Counted from the stretch's first letter, positions 1 to 9,160 are shown. The stretch is 64,000 nt of DNA from Oryzicola mucosus (GCF_014534685.1 NZ_JACVVX010000009.1:62001-126000); one strand, 5' to 3'. Notes: generated from the sequence alone by a model not told the origin. Numbers and translations: made by a program.

Positions 1-261
1 GCAAACGGATGCCGTGACCAGCAGCAGCGCTTTCCAGTTGACCGGGCCAATCGGATCCCCATCCCTTTGCAGGCTGCGCAGCAGCGATGCGAGGGCGACC
101 AGTATCAGGAGACCGGAAATAACCCTTGGGAAATATCCCGGTCCCATACGGCCGGCAGTGCCAAAACCATAGTCGCCTGCAATCACAAAACCGGCCATGC
201 CCAGCGCCCCATAGAGCAGCGCGCTGCCAAACTCCCTCTTCGACCTTATTCTCAGTGCCAT
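1..261 (-). CDS. tctB: TctB-like small membrane subunit of a TTT transporter (partial, C-terminus off window)
   Basis: The 87 codons present begin with a positively charged leader, then a hydrophobic segment, then GPGYFPRVISGLLILVA, which is characteristic of TctB/DUF1468 small subunits of tripartite tricarboxylate transporters. TctB is a small inner-membrane partner of the large permease TctA; together they import carboxylates delivered by a periplasmic TctC protein. The start codon lies one base after the stop of the upstream regulator, with GGGAGG just before it, so the two are probably co-transcribed and translationally coupled. A TctC-type gene is divergently encoded at 1561. tctA is expected beyond the left edge. 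Confidence 0.8.
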   Translation of the reverse strand, partial: MALRIRSKREFGSALLYGALGMAGFVIAGDYGFGTAGRMGPGYFPRVISGLLILVALASLLRSLQRDGDPIGPVNWKALLLVTASVC

Positions 262-262
262 C

Positions 263-1402
263 CTATCCTCCCGGTGTATCCTCGGCCGGATTCGACGGAC
301 GTTCCGGGGCGGCAGGCGCCGCCGGAAGCACCGAGCGTCCCTCGATCTCGTGCATGGTGATCAATGTCAGTCCGTAGGGCGCGTACGGGTCGCTCCACCG
401 GCTTTTCAGCCGCGCATAAAGCGCCTCGGCCTGCTCCTGGGCGCTGTATCCGATCAGGTGAAAGAATCCTTCCCGCTCGGTCTCGATATCGCTGCGGCCA
501 AGCAGGACGATGGAGATATCCTCTGGCACCCGGATGCCGCGCGCATGCAGGCCGGCGCGCAACCGTTGTCCACTCTCCACGCCCCAGACGAGAACGCCGC
601 GACGCTCGCCGCCGGGCTCGCGGGCGATGGCCGCCAGCCGCTCCAGCACAGCCAGTTCGAATTCGCGTGACGGCAGGGAGGGCAGCAGGTCCGGCGCGCG
701 CAACTGCGTGCCACGGGGGCCTTCCTCTCGTATCTGCCGATAGCGATGCAGGCCAAGTTCATTGGCGAGAAAGGAATTTGCGGTCGTGATGTAGTGGATC
801 TGCTGATGCCTGCCTGTCGACAGCAGGCGGACCGCCCGTTCGACAGGCCGGCCCCATTCGAAGCCGACTGCATCGACATCCGTGCCGACCAGCCAAGCGC
901 CATCGACGATCACATTGTCCGACTTGCGGCGGAGCGCCGCCAGCATTTCCACCGGCATCTGTTCGAAGGAATTCTGGATGACACAGGCATCGAAACGCGG
1001 CAGGGACTGCAGCACGCGGCGCGCATGATTGGCATCGGAATAGCCGACCTCCAAGGTCATATCGCCGCCGTCTGCGACCATCGCCTGCAGCCTATCCATG
1101 ACGAGGCGGGCCCGTTGCGTGGCGCTCGGCCGCCGCAGCAGGATCACGCTTCGGCCCTTCTGCGGCAGGCTGCGCATGCTTGCCGCCCCCTGGCCGGCAC
1201 TGCCACCGACGAAAAATGTGCCGCGCCCGACCTGCGCGTCGATGAGCCCCTCTTCCTTCAGCGCCTTGAGCGCACGCTGCACCCCGGGCTGCGCCAACTT
1301 GAAATCGCGCATGAGGCTGCGAACCGTGGGCAACCGGTCTCCCGGCTGAGCCGATGCGGCCAGCGACTTTAGATAGTCCTGCAGCTTCCCAATCTTCTCC
1401 AT
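263..1402 (-). CDS. GntR-type wHTH regulator with LacI-like ligand-binding domain
   Basis: 379 aa. Residues about 1-70 form a GntR-type winged helix (GDRLPTVRSLMRDF, then VQRALKALKEEGLI and VGRGTFFV). The remaining ~300 residues resemble a LacI/periplasmic-binding-protein sensor domain; RVPEDISIVLLGRSD near the C-terminus is the familiar LacI-family segment. The architecture is like that of AraR-type regulators. It probably represses the divergent tctC-lyase genes and its own tctB operon in response to a small ligand. Two near-identical 14-bp sites flank the divergent promoter region (1421 and 1529) and are good operator candidates. The ligand is unknown. Confidence 0.8.
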   Translation of the reverse strand: MEKIGKLQDYLKSLAASAQPGDRLPTVRSLMRDFKLAQPGVQRALKALKEEGLIDAQVGRGTFFVGGSAGQGAASMRSLPQKGRSVILLRRPSATQRARLVMDRLQAMVADGGDMTLEVGYSDANHARRVLQSLPRFDACVIQNSFEQMPVEMLAALRRKSDNVIVDGAWLVGTDVDAVGFEWGRPVERAVRLLSTGRHQQIHYITTANSFLANELGLHRYRQIREEGPRGTQLRAPDLLPSLPSREFELAVLERLAAIAREPGGERRGVLVWGVESGQRLRAGLHARGIRVPEDISIVLLGRSDIETEREGFFHLIGYSAQEQAEALYARLKSRWSDPYAPYGLTLITMHEIEGRSVLPAAPAAPERPSNPAEDTPGG

Positions 1403-1420
1403 GCCGGCCTCCTATCACAC

Positions 1421-1434
1421 TACAAATTGTATCA
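1421..1434. promoter_or_regulatory. Candidate operator 1 of the GntR/LacI-type regulator
   Basis: TACAAATTGTATCA contains the perfect palindrome TACAA-A-TTGTA and lies 19 bp upstream of the regulator start. A second copy with two mismatches lies at 1529. Paired sites at each end of a divergent intergenic region fit joint control of both operons. Confidence 0.5.
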
Positions 1435-1528
1435 TCAATAATGTATTTCAACATTTCAAGCAAATTTTGTTGCTTTATCTTCATATTAAAACTAACAAAT
1501 ATCCGAAGTCTGTACTGGTTTGATTTAA

Positions 1529-1542
1529 TACAATATGTATCA
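1529..1542. promoter_or_regulatory. Candidate operator 2, upstream of tctC
   Basis: TACAATATGTATCA (arms ATACA/TGTAT) repeats the site at 1421 with two mismatches. It sits directly before the tctC ribosome-binding site GGAGGAGG at 1546-1553, where bound repressor would block the promoter or early transcript. Confidence 0.5.
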
Positions 1543-1560
1543 CTCGGAGGAGGAATTCAC

Positions 1561-2535
1561 ATGTTTCATAGGATTGGAAATGCACTGGCGGGCTTGGCCC
1601 TTGCGCTCGGGCTCACTGCTCCGGTTGCCGCCCTGGCGCAATCCGATGCGCCGCTGACCTTATTGGTCGGCTATTCGGCTGGCGGCAGCGCGGATCTGGC
1701 CGCCCGGATCATCGCGCCAGAGATCTCCAGCCGCATCGGCCGCACAGTCATCGTCGAAAATGCGACGGGGGCGAGCGGCATGATCGCCCTGCAGAAGCTG
1801 ATCAACGGCGCAGCCGACGGCAATACGCTCTACTATGGCGGTTTCGATACGGTTGCCGTGCCGATGACCAATGCCAAAGTGGGCGCTAACTGGGAGACGG
1901 ACACGATCGCCGTCGGTCGCACAACAACCACGTCGATGGCGGTGGTGGTTCCGGCGCAGTCCGATTACCAGGACATGGCCGCGCTCTTGGCCGCCGGCAA
2001 GGCCACCCCGGAAAGCATCAGCTACGGCTCGCCGGGTATCGGCTCTGCCCAGCATCTTCTGGGCGAAATCATCTCGCAGCGCGCAGGCGTCAAGCTGCTG
2101 CATGCCCCCTATCGCGGCGGGGCGCAGGTGACCAACGACCTTTTGGCCGGCGTCTTGAATTCTGCTGTGCTGACCCTGTCTACGGCATTGCCGTTGGCCA
2201 AGGAGAATAAGATCCGCATTCTCGCCGTTTCCGGAAGCGAGCGCGCCCCGCAGGCGCCGGATGTGCCGACGCTCGCTGAGATCCCTGGCATGGACGGACT
2301 GGCATTGCCGCTGTGGCAGGGCATCTTCGCCAAGGCCGGCTCGCAGGCCGATTTCATCGCCGCCATCGACAAGGCGATCAGGGATGCCCTGGCGACCCCC
2401 GAGGTGCAGAAGCGCTACGCCGACGTGGGTTTCCGTGCGGCACCGCTTGCCACATCCGCGTTCAAGGAATTCGTGGCCCAGCAGGCCATGACCTACAAAG
2501 GCGTCATCGACAGCGCCGAGATCGTTGTCGAGTGA
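1561..2535 (+). CDS. tctC: TTT transporter periplasmic solute-binding protein (TctC/Bug family)
   Basis: 324 aa from an ATG preceded by a strong GGAGGAGG. The first ~28 residues are a Sec signal peptide (hydrophobic core LAGLALALGL, cleavage near ALA-QSDA). The mature protein carries Bug-family landmarks: LLVGYSAGGSADLAARIIAPEI, a GRTVIVEN strand and an LPLWQGIFAKAG stretch. It should bind a carboxylate in the periplasm and deliver it to TctAB. The adjacent lyase suggests that the cargo is a di- or tricarboxylic amino-acid-like or aromatic-derived acid, but this is inference. Expression is probably controlled by the divergent GntR/LacI-type regulator. Confidence 0.88.
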   Translation: MFHRIGNALAGLALALGLTAPVAALAQSDAPLTLLVGYSAGGSADLAARIIAPEISSRIGRTVIVENATGASGMIALQKLINGAADGNTLYYGGFDTVAVPMTNAKVGANWETDTIAVGRTTTTSMAVVVPAQSDYQDMAALLAAGKATPESISYGSPGIGSAQHLLGEIISQRAGVKLLHAPYRGGAQVTNDLLAGVLNSAVLTLSTALPLAKENKIRILAVSGSERAPQAPDVPTLAEIPGMDGLALPLWQGIFAKAGSQADFIAAIDKAIRDALATPEVQKRYADVGFRAAPLATSAFKEFVAQQAMTYKGVIDSAEIVVE

Positions 2536-2610
2536 GATGAAGATCCCGTGGCGCCTGACCTGTGTCGGGCGCCACCATCGCTACGCACAGCCATTCCGTT
2601 GAGGTTCCGT

Positions 2611-3936
2611 ATGAGTGTCGGCATGTTCACGTCTTTCATCACCCGGCATTGGTTCAGTCCGACAGCGATCGCGATCTGGTCGGACGATGCAACGCTGCAG
2701 GCATGGCTGGACGTGGAATCGGCACTGGCGCGCGCCCAGGCGAAACTCGAGATGATCCCGCAGGACGCCGCGGACCGGATCGCTACCTGCTGCCGGGCCG
2801 AACGTTTCGATCACGAGCGGCTGAGCCGCGAGATCGCCTTTGCACAGCATCCCTTCGTGCCCGTGCTCAAGCAGTTGGAAGAGAGCTGCGGCGAACCGGC
2901 CGCCGGTTTCTTGCATTGGGGCGCGACAACGCAGAACATCTTCGACACGGCCATCGCCCTGCAGTTGAAGCAGACCCATGCGCATCTGATCGGCGTTCTG
3001 CAGCGATGCGAGGATCATGTCGGAAAGCTTGCCCTTCAACATCAGGCAACCCTGCAAGCCGGACGTACCCATGGTCAGCATGCCCTGCCAATGACATTCG
3101 GTTTCAAGGCGGCCGCCTGGCATGCGGAACTGCGGCGCGGCCGCGAGCGCCTCGCAGCCCGGGCGAACGGCGCTTTCCTCACCTATTTCGGCGGCGCAAT
3201 CGGCACCTTCGCGGCCATGGGCGGCAAGGGCCGCGCCGTGGAAGAAGAAGCCGCCCGACTGCTCGGCCTTGCACCGGCAAGGCTGCCCATGCGCTCGTCC
3301 TTCGACCGGGTGGCGGACTACTTGACCGGGTTTGCCGTCCTGTCCGGCACGCTGCAGAAGATTGCCGGCGACATCGTCTTCCTGCAGAGGACGGAAGTCG
3401 GCGAGGTGGAGGAAGCTTTCCACATGGGCAAGGTCGGAAGCTCGACCATGGCCCAGAAGCGGAACCCCTCGGCGGCCCTCGTTCTAGTCAGCCTCTGCAG
3501 GCTTCTTGAGGCGCGCATGCCGCTGATCCTGTCGAGCATGGTGCGCATGGACGAAGGCGATTCATCCGCCACGAATGTTTGCGACATCGTGGTCGCCGAG
3601 ATGGCAATCCTGGCCGCTTCGATCGCGGAAGCAGCGGAACGCGTGCTCGGCGGCCTCAAGGTGAACGAGGCGGCCATGGCCCGCAATCTTGAGCTGACGC
3701 AAGGGCTGATCATGTCTGAAGCGGCCATGATGCAGCTAGCCCCGATGATTGGGCGCCACAAGGCCCATCATCTCCTCTATGAGGCTGCACAGGAAACTGC
3801 CACGCAAGGGACCCCTTTTGGCGAAACGATGCGGAACGCCCTGCAAAGGGTAGAACTTGCGGATGTTCGCCTCAATCTCTCTCCCTCGGCTTATCTCGGC
3901 GAGATCAGCGAGATCATCAGGGATGGCTCCGGGTGA
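2611..3936 (+). CDS. Fumarase/aspartase-superfamily lyase (carboxymuconate cycloisomerase- or adenylosuccinate lyase-like)
   Basis: 441 aa from ATG 2611, preceded by TTGAGG; an in-frame upstream start is less likely. The protein carries superfamily signatures: GRTHGQHALPMTFGFK with the catalytic-region His, and the flexible-loop motif GSSTMAQKRNPS (family consensus GSSxMPxKxNP). These enzymes eliminate fumarate or isomerise carboxymuconate. The A in place of the usual P of MP is a mild deviation. It lies 75 bp after tctC on the same strand, so it likely processes the imported acid. It could be a PcaB-like cycloisomerase, an adenylosuccinate-lyase-like enzyme or an iminodisuccinate/EDDS-type lyase; sequence alone does not decide. 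Confidence 0.8.
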   Translation: MSVGMFTSFITRHWFSPTAIAIWSDDATLQAWLDVESALARAQAKLEMIPQDAADRIATCCRAERFDHERLSREIAFAQHPFVPVLKQLEESCGEPAAGFLHWGATTQNIFDTAIALQLKQTHAHLIGVLQRCEDHVGKLALQHQATLQAGRTHGQHALPMTFGFKAAAWHAELRRGRERLAARANGAFLTYFGGAIGTFAAMGGKGRAVEEEAARLLGLAPARLPMRSSFDRVADYLTGFAVLSGTLQKIAGDIVFLQRTEVGEVEEAFHMGKVGSSTMAQKRNPSAALVLVSLCRLLEARMPLILSSMVRMDEGDSSATNVCDIVVAEMAILAASIAEAAERVLGGLKVNEAAMARNLELTQGLIMSEAAMMQLAPMIGRHKAHHLLYEAAQETATQGTPFGETMRNALQRVELADVRLNLSPSAYLGEISEIIRDGSG

Positions 3937-4454
3937 TGAGGCGGTTCAGTCACCAACGGAAGCGATCAGAACCTAGAGTCTGCCAGAAGAACGAGCAGCG
4001 GCCGAATGGCAGCTCTGCACCCGCGTATAGCACGATTGAACGACGGGGTTGAAGGCGCGTTCCAGAATGCAGCCCCGCCATTTCAGGTCTGCCAGTTTTC
4101 TGCTGGACCACCATTGATCGGTTTCGTCTCGCCGGGCCAGATACAAGTGAACCGAACTTCATTTTGATGACGGTACTTTCGTTTTTGCCTTGATCAAAAG
4201 GGCGAGGTCCGTCAGCGGAGCCGACGAACGCGATCTATGCCGACCGGATAGATATCGCTAGGCATACGAGAAAATTATTTTTGTTTTCACTGCGTTAGAT
4301 CTTAGTGCAGCGCAATTCGGCGGCATTCGGTCCGCGGCTTTGTAAACGCGGGCGGCTCTACGCGACATTTCATGCTCTCCATCCCAAGCCGCCATATCAC
4401 ACCAGTTCACACCAGTCCGCAACACGCCGTAATCAGCGCCGCCGTGGTGTGCTT
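3937..4454. other. Intergenic region without recognisable gene
   Basis: About 520 bp between the lyase and the convergent FCD regulator. Short open frames exist, but none has a convincing start, codon pattern or family motif. It separates two unrelated transport blocks. Confidence 0.4.
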
Positions 4455-5183
4455 TCAGCGTGCCTCGCCGAAGGTGCCGTAGCCGAAATTGAGGTGAAAC
4501 TGCAGGGCATATTGATAGCTGATCCGGTCACGCTGGCGCAGGGCGGAGATGATCTCGGCATGCTGGCCATAGGTCGAGGTGCGGAAATCGTGCCGCGATT
4601 TGCCCTTCTCCATGATGCCGATAATCACCGGCTTCATGATCCGGTAGATCTCAAGCAAGGCCGCGTTGTCCAAAATCCGCATAAGGCCAACATGGAAGGC
4701 AAAGTCGGCCTCTGAGGCCGCGCTGACCGTACTGGCCTTGCGCATTGCCTCGTTGGCACGCCCCATGACCTCAAGGTGCTTGTCATTGAGCTTTTCGAAC
4801 ATGGCATCGACCGAATTGACCTCGATCAACGTGCGAAAGCCCTGGATATCGGTAAAAGTCTTGCGCGAAATCTCGATGGTGTTGAACGAAAACAGGTCTA
4901 GCGCCCGCGCCATGCGATTGTCGATGAGCGTGGCCCCCACCTTGGGCCGCACATCCACCAACCCATAGGCTTTAAGGACGCGCATGGCCTCGCGCACTGT
5001 GTTTCGGCTGGCGGAAAAGCGCTCGCACAGTTCGCGCTCGGACGGCAGGGTGTCGCCGACGCGCAGCACTTCATTGTCGATCAGCGCCCGGATCTCGAAC
5101 ACCAGCCTCTCAACCGCCGACTGCATTGGTGGCGTCGATGGAGTCGCTTCGGTGGTGGTCACATTCACGTCTCCAGGCGACAC
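4455..5183 (-). CDS. FadR-subfamily (FCD) GntR transcriptional regulator
   Basis: 242 aa. The N-terminal winged helix (about residues 25-95) contains LRVGDTLPSERELCERF and SRNTVREAMRVLKAYGLVDVR, classic for GntR. The C-terminal ~140 residues are the all-helical FCD ligand domain, with metal-ligand-type histidines in ADFAFHVGLM and TYGQHAEII. Such regulators control carboxylate and sugar-acid catabolism. It is divergent from the TRAP operon at 5439 and a matching FadR-class half-site palindrome lies between them, so it probably represses dctPQM until its ligand is present. Confidence 0.88.
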   Translation of the reverse strand: MSPGDVNVTTTEATPSTPPMQSAVERLVFEIRALIDNEVLRVGDTLPSERELCERFSASRNTVREAMRVLKAYGLVDVRPKVGATLIDNRMARALDLFSFNTIEISRKTFTDIQGFRTLIEVNSVDAMFEKLNDKHLEVMGRANEAMRKASTVSAASEADFAFHVGLMRILDNAALLEIYRIMKPVIIGIMEKGKSRHDFRTSTYGQHAEIISALRQRDRISYQYALQFHLNFGYGTFGEAR

Positions 5184-5282
5184 GAGCGGTAAGCTTTTGT
5201 AGGACCAGAAGCACCAGATTCTGATTACGGTGGCAAGCTTTTATGAAAACACGCGCGATAAGAATGATGAAGTTGACTAAAC

Positions 5283-5293
5283 TGGTCTGACAA
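5283..5293. promoter_or_regulatory. Candidate FCD-GntR operator
   Basis: TGGTCTGACAA fits the FadR-subfamily consensus TNGTNNNACNA exactly and lies between the regulator and dctP. Confidence 0.5.
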
Positions 5294-5438
5294 TAATGTA
5301 GAAAAGTTCAAAAAAAATGGCGTGGCATTATTGATCCTAGCCACTATCCATGCACATCTCCAGACTAACCGGCAGGACGATGCCCCTCCCGGTAATGACA
5401 AAGAACACGAAATGCGCATCGACCAACGGGAGAGAGAG

Positions 5439-6464
5439 ATGAGCTTCAAGAGCAAGCTTGCTGGTTTGGCCGCGATTGCCGTATCGGTTCTGGCCATGAG
5501 CGGTTCCGTTATGGCTGCTGACTACAACTGGACGTTCCAAACTTCTGAAACTGCGGGCGAGCCCGGTTTTGTCAACAAGCAGAAGTGGGCGACTAGCGTC
5601 GGTGTTCTGTCGGGCGGCCGCATTGCCATCGAAATTCTGCCTATCGGCTCGGTCGTTCCTCACACCGATACGCTGGACGCCGTTGGCGCCGGGATCTTGC
5701 AAGGCCACTTGACAGATCCAAGCTATTTCTCGGGTAAAGACCCCGCATTCGCCATGATGGGGAACCTAGTCGGCGCCTGGAGCGATCCTTTCGAACTTCT
5801 CGGATTTATGGAATCGGGCGGCGGCAACGAGCTTTATGCTGAGCTGGTCGAGCCCTATGGCGTCCACTTCATTGGCGCAGCAGCAACTGAGCCAGAGGCA
5901 TTCGTGTCGCGCGTCCCAATCCGCACCGTCGCCGATCTTAAAGGCGTGAAGCTGCGTGCCCCTGAAGGTATGGTGTTCGAGATCTTCTCGAAGGCTGGCG
6001 CTGCGCCCGTATCCCTGCCCGGTTCAGAAATTTTCTCGGCTCTCGACAAGGGCGTCGTGGATGCGGCCGACAATACCGTGTTCGCCACCAATCAGGCGCT
6101 GGGGATGAACGACATTGCTCATTACCCGCTCTATCCCGGCTTCCACTCGCTGCCGATGATCGACATTTCCATGAACAAGGAAATCTGGAACGGTTTGCCT
6201 GAAGATCTCAAGGCCATCCTGAGTGCTTCGGTCAAGCAGTTCAGCTTCAACCACATTTACTCCGTGCGTCAGCTGGATGCCGCTGCTGTTGCACTGGCCA
6301 AGGCTAACCCTGAGATCGAGATCATTAACTGGTCGGGCGATGAACGCACCAAGTTCCGCCGCATCGCACAGCAGGAATGGCAGAACTGGGCGTCGCGCAG
6401 CGAAATGACCCAGCGCTACTACGACACGGTCACTGCCTATTTGAGCGGCCGTAATCTGCTCTAG
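5439..6464 (+). CDS. dctP: TRAP transporter periplasmic solute-binding protein
   Basis: 341 aa from ATG 5439, preceded by GGGAGAGAGAG. Residues 1-26 are a signal peptide (LAAIAVSVLAMSGSVMAA). The mature part shows DctP/TAXI-like landmarks: YNWTFQTSETAGEP at the start, DLKGVKLRAPEGMVFEIFSKAGAAPVSLP, and SALDKGVVDAADNTVFATNQ. It captures a carboxylate-type ligand for the DctQM permease. The gene is first in the operon and is followed by a hairpin, which fits higher expression of the binding protein than of the membrane subunits. Confidence 0.9.
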   Translation: MSFKSKLAGLAAIAVSVLAMSGSVMAADYNWTFQTSETAGEPGFVNKQKWATSVGVLSGGRIAIEILPIGSVVPHTDTLDAVGAGILQGHLTDPSYFSGKDPAFAMMGNLVGAWSDPFELLGFMESGGGNELYAELVEPYGVHFIGAAATEPEAFVSRVPIRTVADLKGVKLRAPEGMVFEIFSKAGAAPVSLPGSEIFSALDKGVVDAADNTVFATNQALGMNDIAHYPLYPGFHSLPMIDISMNKEIWNGLPEDLKAILSASVKQFSFNHIYSVRQLDAAAVALAKANPEIEIINWSGDERTKFRRIAQQEWQNWASRSEMTQRYYDTVTAYLSGRNLL

Positions 6465-6486
6465 TCCAGCCCACAATCGAAGATAG

Positions 6487-6519
6487 TCTGCGCCCGGCGA
6501 GTCTTTCGTCGGGCGCAGA
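6487..6519 (+). terminator. Intra-operon hairpin after dctP
   Basis: TCTGCGCCCGGCGA pairs with TCGTCGGGCGCAGA (14 bp, one mismatch) around a short loop, with no T-run. It probably acts as an attenuator or mRNA stabiliser rather than a full terminator, because dctQ follows 22 bp later with its own GGAGGAGG. Confidence 0.55.
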
Positions 6520-6540
6520 TGTATCGGAGGAGGAAAACCG

Positions 6541-7119
6541 ATGGCCAAAGTAGCTGAAATTATCGCCAAGGTCGAAGATGCCGATGCGGAAATTCGCACC
6601 GGCTTCGACCGTGTGATTGCTGGATCGACCAAAATTCTGGCCTGGACGATCTTCGCTGCCTTCGTCATCACGGTCGTCGAAGTGGTGGCGCGCTATGTGC
6701 TCAACAGCCCCACGTTTTGGGCCCACGAAAGCACGACTTTTCTGATTGCGGCCACCTTCCTCATCGGCGGCCCCATTGCGCTGGCGCGCGACAAGCATAT
6801 TCGCGTCCGCATGTTTTATGATGGCGTCTCGCCTGCGCGCCGCCGGCTTCTCGACATTTTCAATTCCGTCCTCGCGCTCGTCTTCTTCGGCGGCTTGGCT
6901 TTTGCCGGCTGGATCATGGTGAGCAAGTCATGGTTCTCGCCGATCGGCGAATTGCGCCTTGAAGGCACAGGCACCTCTTGGAATCCACCCACGCCAGCCT
7001 TGCTCAAAATGCTCGTGCTGATCTGCGTCAGCATCATGTTCGTGCAAACCCTGCTGCACCTGATTGCGGCGATCCGGCGCGACGTTTCCGCGCCGGCTGA
7101 CACTGCCGGGGAGAAATAG
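6541..7119 (+). CDS. dctQ: TRAP transporter small permease
   Basis: 192 aa with four predicted membrane segments (about residues 33-55, 70-85, 110-132, 155-175) and the DctQ pattern FVITVVEVVARYVLNSPTFW followed by LARDKHIRV. It forms the membrane complex with DctM for Na+-driven uptake of the ligand bound by DctP. The C-terminal tail is charged and cytoplasmic. Its stop is two bases before dctM, so the two are translationally coupled. Confidence 0.88.
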   Translation: MAKVAEIIAKVEDADAEIRTGFDRVIAGSTKILAWTIFAAFVITVVEVVARYVLNSPTFWAHESTTFLIAATFLIGGPIALARDKHIRVRMFYDGVSPARRRLLDIFNSVLALVFFGGLAFAGWIMVSKSWFSPIGELRLEGTGTSWNPPTPALLKMLVLICVSIMFVQTLLHLIAAIRRDVSAPADTAGEK

Positions 7120-7121
7120 TC

Positions 7122-8435
7122 ATGGGCTTGAGTTCCCTAGGCGTCGAATACGGCTCCTACATTCTGGTCGCCGCCATCTTTCTGCTGCTGCTAACCGGCC
7201 AGCCTTTGGCCTGGGTCACCGGCCTCGTCGCGCTGGTCTTCACCTTCGGCTGGTTTGGCGGCATGGCCCTGCCCCTCGTCACTGCGCGCATTTTCGGCTT
7301 CATCACCGAATATTCGCTAGTCGCCATTCCGATGTTTATTCTCATGGCGGCGCTGCTGGATCGCTCGGGCATTGCGAAGTCGCTGTTTAGCGGGATGCGC
7401 ATTCTGGCAGGTCGCTTACCCGGTGGCGTTGCGGTTCAAACCCTGATCGTCGCGATCCTGCTTGCCGCCATGTCCGGCGTTATCGGCGGCGAAATCGTCC
7501 TGCTCGGCATTCTGGCCCTGCCACAGATGTTGCGTCTTGGCTACGATCGTAACCTGTCCATCGGCGTCGTCGTCGCTGGCGGTTCGCTCGGAACGATGAT
7601 GCCACCTTCCATCGTGCTCATCATCTATGGGCTGGTGGCCAGCGTTTCGATTGCCGACCTTTTCTTGGCAGCCATCACGCCAGCGCTTATGCTGCTTGGC
7701 TTCTATGTGGCCTATGTGCTGTATATATGTTGGCGAAATCCTGAACTTGGCCCTCCGATGTCGGACGAGGAAATGGCGCAGGAATCCATCGGCAGCGCGC
7801 TGCGGTCGCTGGCGGCTCCGCTGTTCATCGTGCTTGTGGTTCTCGGTTCGATCTATGGCGGTATTGCCTCGATCACGGAAGCTGCAGCCATGGGCGTTTT
7901 AGCGGTGCTGCTGATCTCGCTGGCACGGCGGGAGTTAACCTTCAAGATGCTCCAGGATAGTCTGGTCCACACGCTCGAAACCTGCGGCATGATCATCTGG
8001 ATCGGTATTGCTGCAGCGGTTCTGGTGGGCGTGTATAATCTTATGGGCGGCAACCGCTTTGTTGCCGATGCCATCCTCGGAATCAATGCACCACCGGTCG
8101 TCATCATCATGGTCATGATGCTGATCCTGCTTGTCTTGGGAATGTTCCTCGACTGGATCGGCATCGCACTGCTAACCCTGCCGATCTTCGTGCCTATCGT
8201 CATCCAGCTCGGTTACGACCCGATCTGGTTCGGCATCCTGTTCGCGGTGAATATGCAGGTGTCCTATCTGACCCCGCCCTTTGGCCCGGCAGCGTTCTAC
8301 CTCAAGAGCGTGGCTCCCAAGGAGATCACGCTCAAGCACATTTACACTGCGTTGCTGCCGTTTATCGCGCTGCAACTGACCGTGCTGGCGATCATCCTGT
8401 TTTTCCCACCCATCGCCACCTGGGCAATCAATTAA
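7122..8435 (+). CDS. dctM: TRAP transporter large permease
   Basis: 437 aa and strongly hydrophobic, with about 12 membrane segments. It is the usual length for DctM. Landmarks include GGSLGTMMPPSIVLIIYG, ITEAAAMGV, and VNMQVSYLTPPFGPAAFYLK near the C-terminus, all typical of the ion- and substrate-conducting DctM subunit. It is the last gene of dctPQM and is followed by a hairpin. Cargo cannot be named from sequence. Confidence 0.9.
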   Translation: MGLSSLGVEYGSYILVAAIFLLLLTGQPLAWVTGLVALVFTFGWFGGMALPLVTARIFGFITEYSLVAIPMFILMAALLDRSGIAKSLFSGMRILAGRLPGGVAVQTLIVAILLAAMSGVIGGEIVLLGILALPQMLRLGYDRNLSIGVVVAGGSLGTMMPPSIVLIIYGLVASVSIADLFLAAITPALMLLGFYVAYVLYICWRNPELGPPMSDEEMAQESIGSALRSLAAPLFIVLVVLGSIYGGIASITEAAAMGVLAVLLISLARRELTFKMLQDSLVHTLETCGMIIWIGIAAAVLVGVYNLMGGNRFVADAILGINAPPVVIIMVMMLILLVLGMFLDWIGIALLTLPIFVPIVIQLGYDPIWFGILFAVNMQVSYLTPPFGPAAFYLKSVAPKEITLKHIYTALLPFIALQLTVLAIILFFPPIATWAIN

Positions 8436-8440
8436 GCCCG

Positions 8441-8469
8441 CTTAGGGCAGCGGTTTCCGCCGCCCTAAG
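8441..8469 (+). terminator. Hairpin ending the dctPQM operon
   Basis: CTTAGGGCAGCGG-TTT-CCGCCGCCCTAAG forms a 13-bp stem with one mismatch, six bases after the dctM stop. There is no clear T-run, so termination strength is uncertain. Confidence 0.55.
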
Positions 8470-8607
8470 CCTTGAGCCGAACGACATTTTGCACCTGTCA
8501 TCGCGCAGCCATGGCGCCAACAGAACCACGACGATTAGAGCGGCCAAAATAGCGTGTAGCTAATAGAGGATTTTCCACCAGCATGCTGCCCGCGGTCACC
8601 ACCGCGC

Positions 8608-9142
8608 AAGAAATTCCACGGCGCGGGGTCGGCAACGGCTGCCAAAATGCAGCGGCTGGGGATCGTTACCGGAGCGGATCTGCGGGGCAATGCCGCTTGA
8701 GTTCCTGCAGGCGCATTTCGGCAAGTCAGGTGGATGGTATTACCGGATCTCGCGCGGGATTGACGAACGGCCGGTTCAGCCAGACCGGCAGCGCAAATCG
8801 GTGGGAGCGGAAGATACCTTCGTGAGCGACATGTTCGATCTCGAAGCCGCGAAGGCCGAGCTTACGCCTCTGGCTGAGACGGTTTGGCAGCACTGCCATG
8901 CCAAGCAGATCACCGGGCGTACCGTGACCTTGAAGGTGAAGTTCGCGGACTTCCAGCAAGTCACCCGCAGCAGGACACTATCAAGACCGATTGGTAACCC
9001 CGATGAGATGCTGGACGCCGTCCGAGACCTTCTGGCCGGTACATTCCCGGTAACGAAGGGCATCCGTCTTCTCGGTGTTACATTGTCCTCACTCGAGGAA
9101 GAACACGCTGGCGCCGCCGGAGGGCAGTTGGCGCTTTTCTGA
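8608..9142 (+). pseudogene. dinB: dinB (DNA polymerase IV) C-terminal remnant
   Basis: The first frame reads KKFHGAGSATAAKMQRLGIV and then TGADLRG, the thumb-region HhH of Y-family polymerases. It then stops; the reading continues one frame over as MPLEFLQAHFGKSGGWYYRI through the little-finger domain to the end (LALF). One extra G in the GGGG run near 8686 explains the shift. The whole catalytic palm (about 200 residues) is missing upstream. This is a truncated and frameshifted translesion polymerase, not a working gene. It marks a deletion or insertion boundary left of the accessory region. Confidence 0.85.
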
Positions 9143-9160
9143 GAGCGGCTAGGTCCTCAG

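Noticed and set aside
3950-4162. 70-codon minus-strand open frame
   Set aside because: No ribosome-binding site, no recognised motif, and lies in a non-coding stretch.
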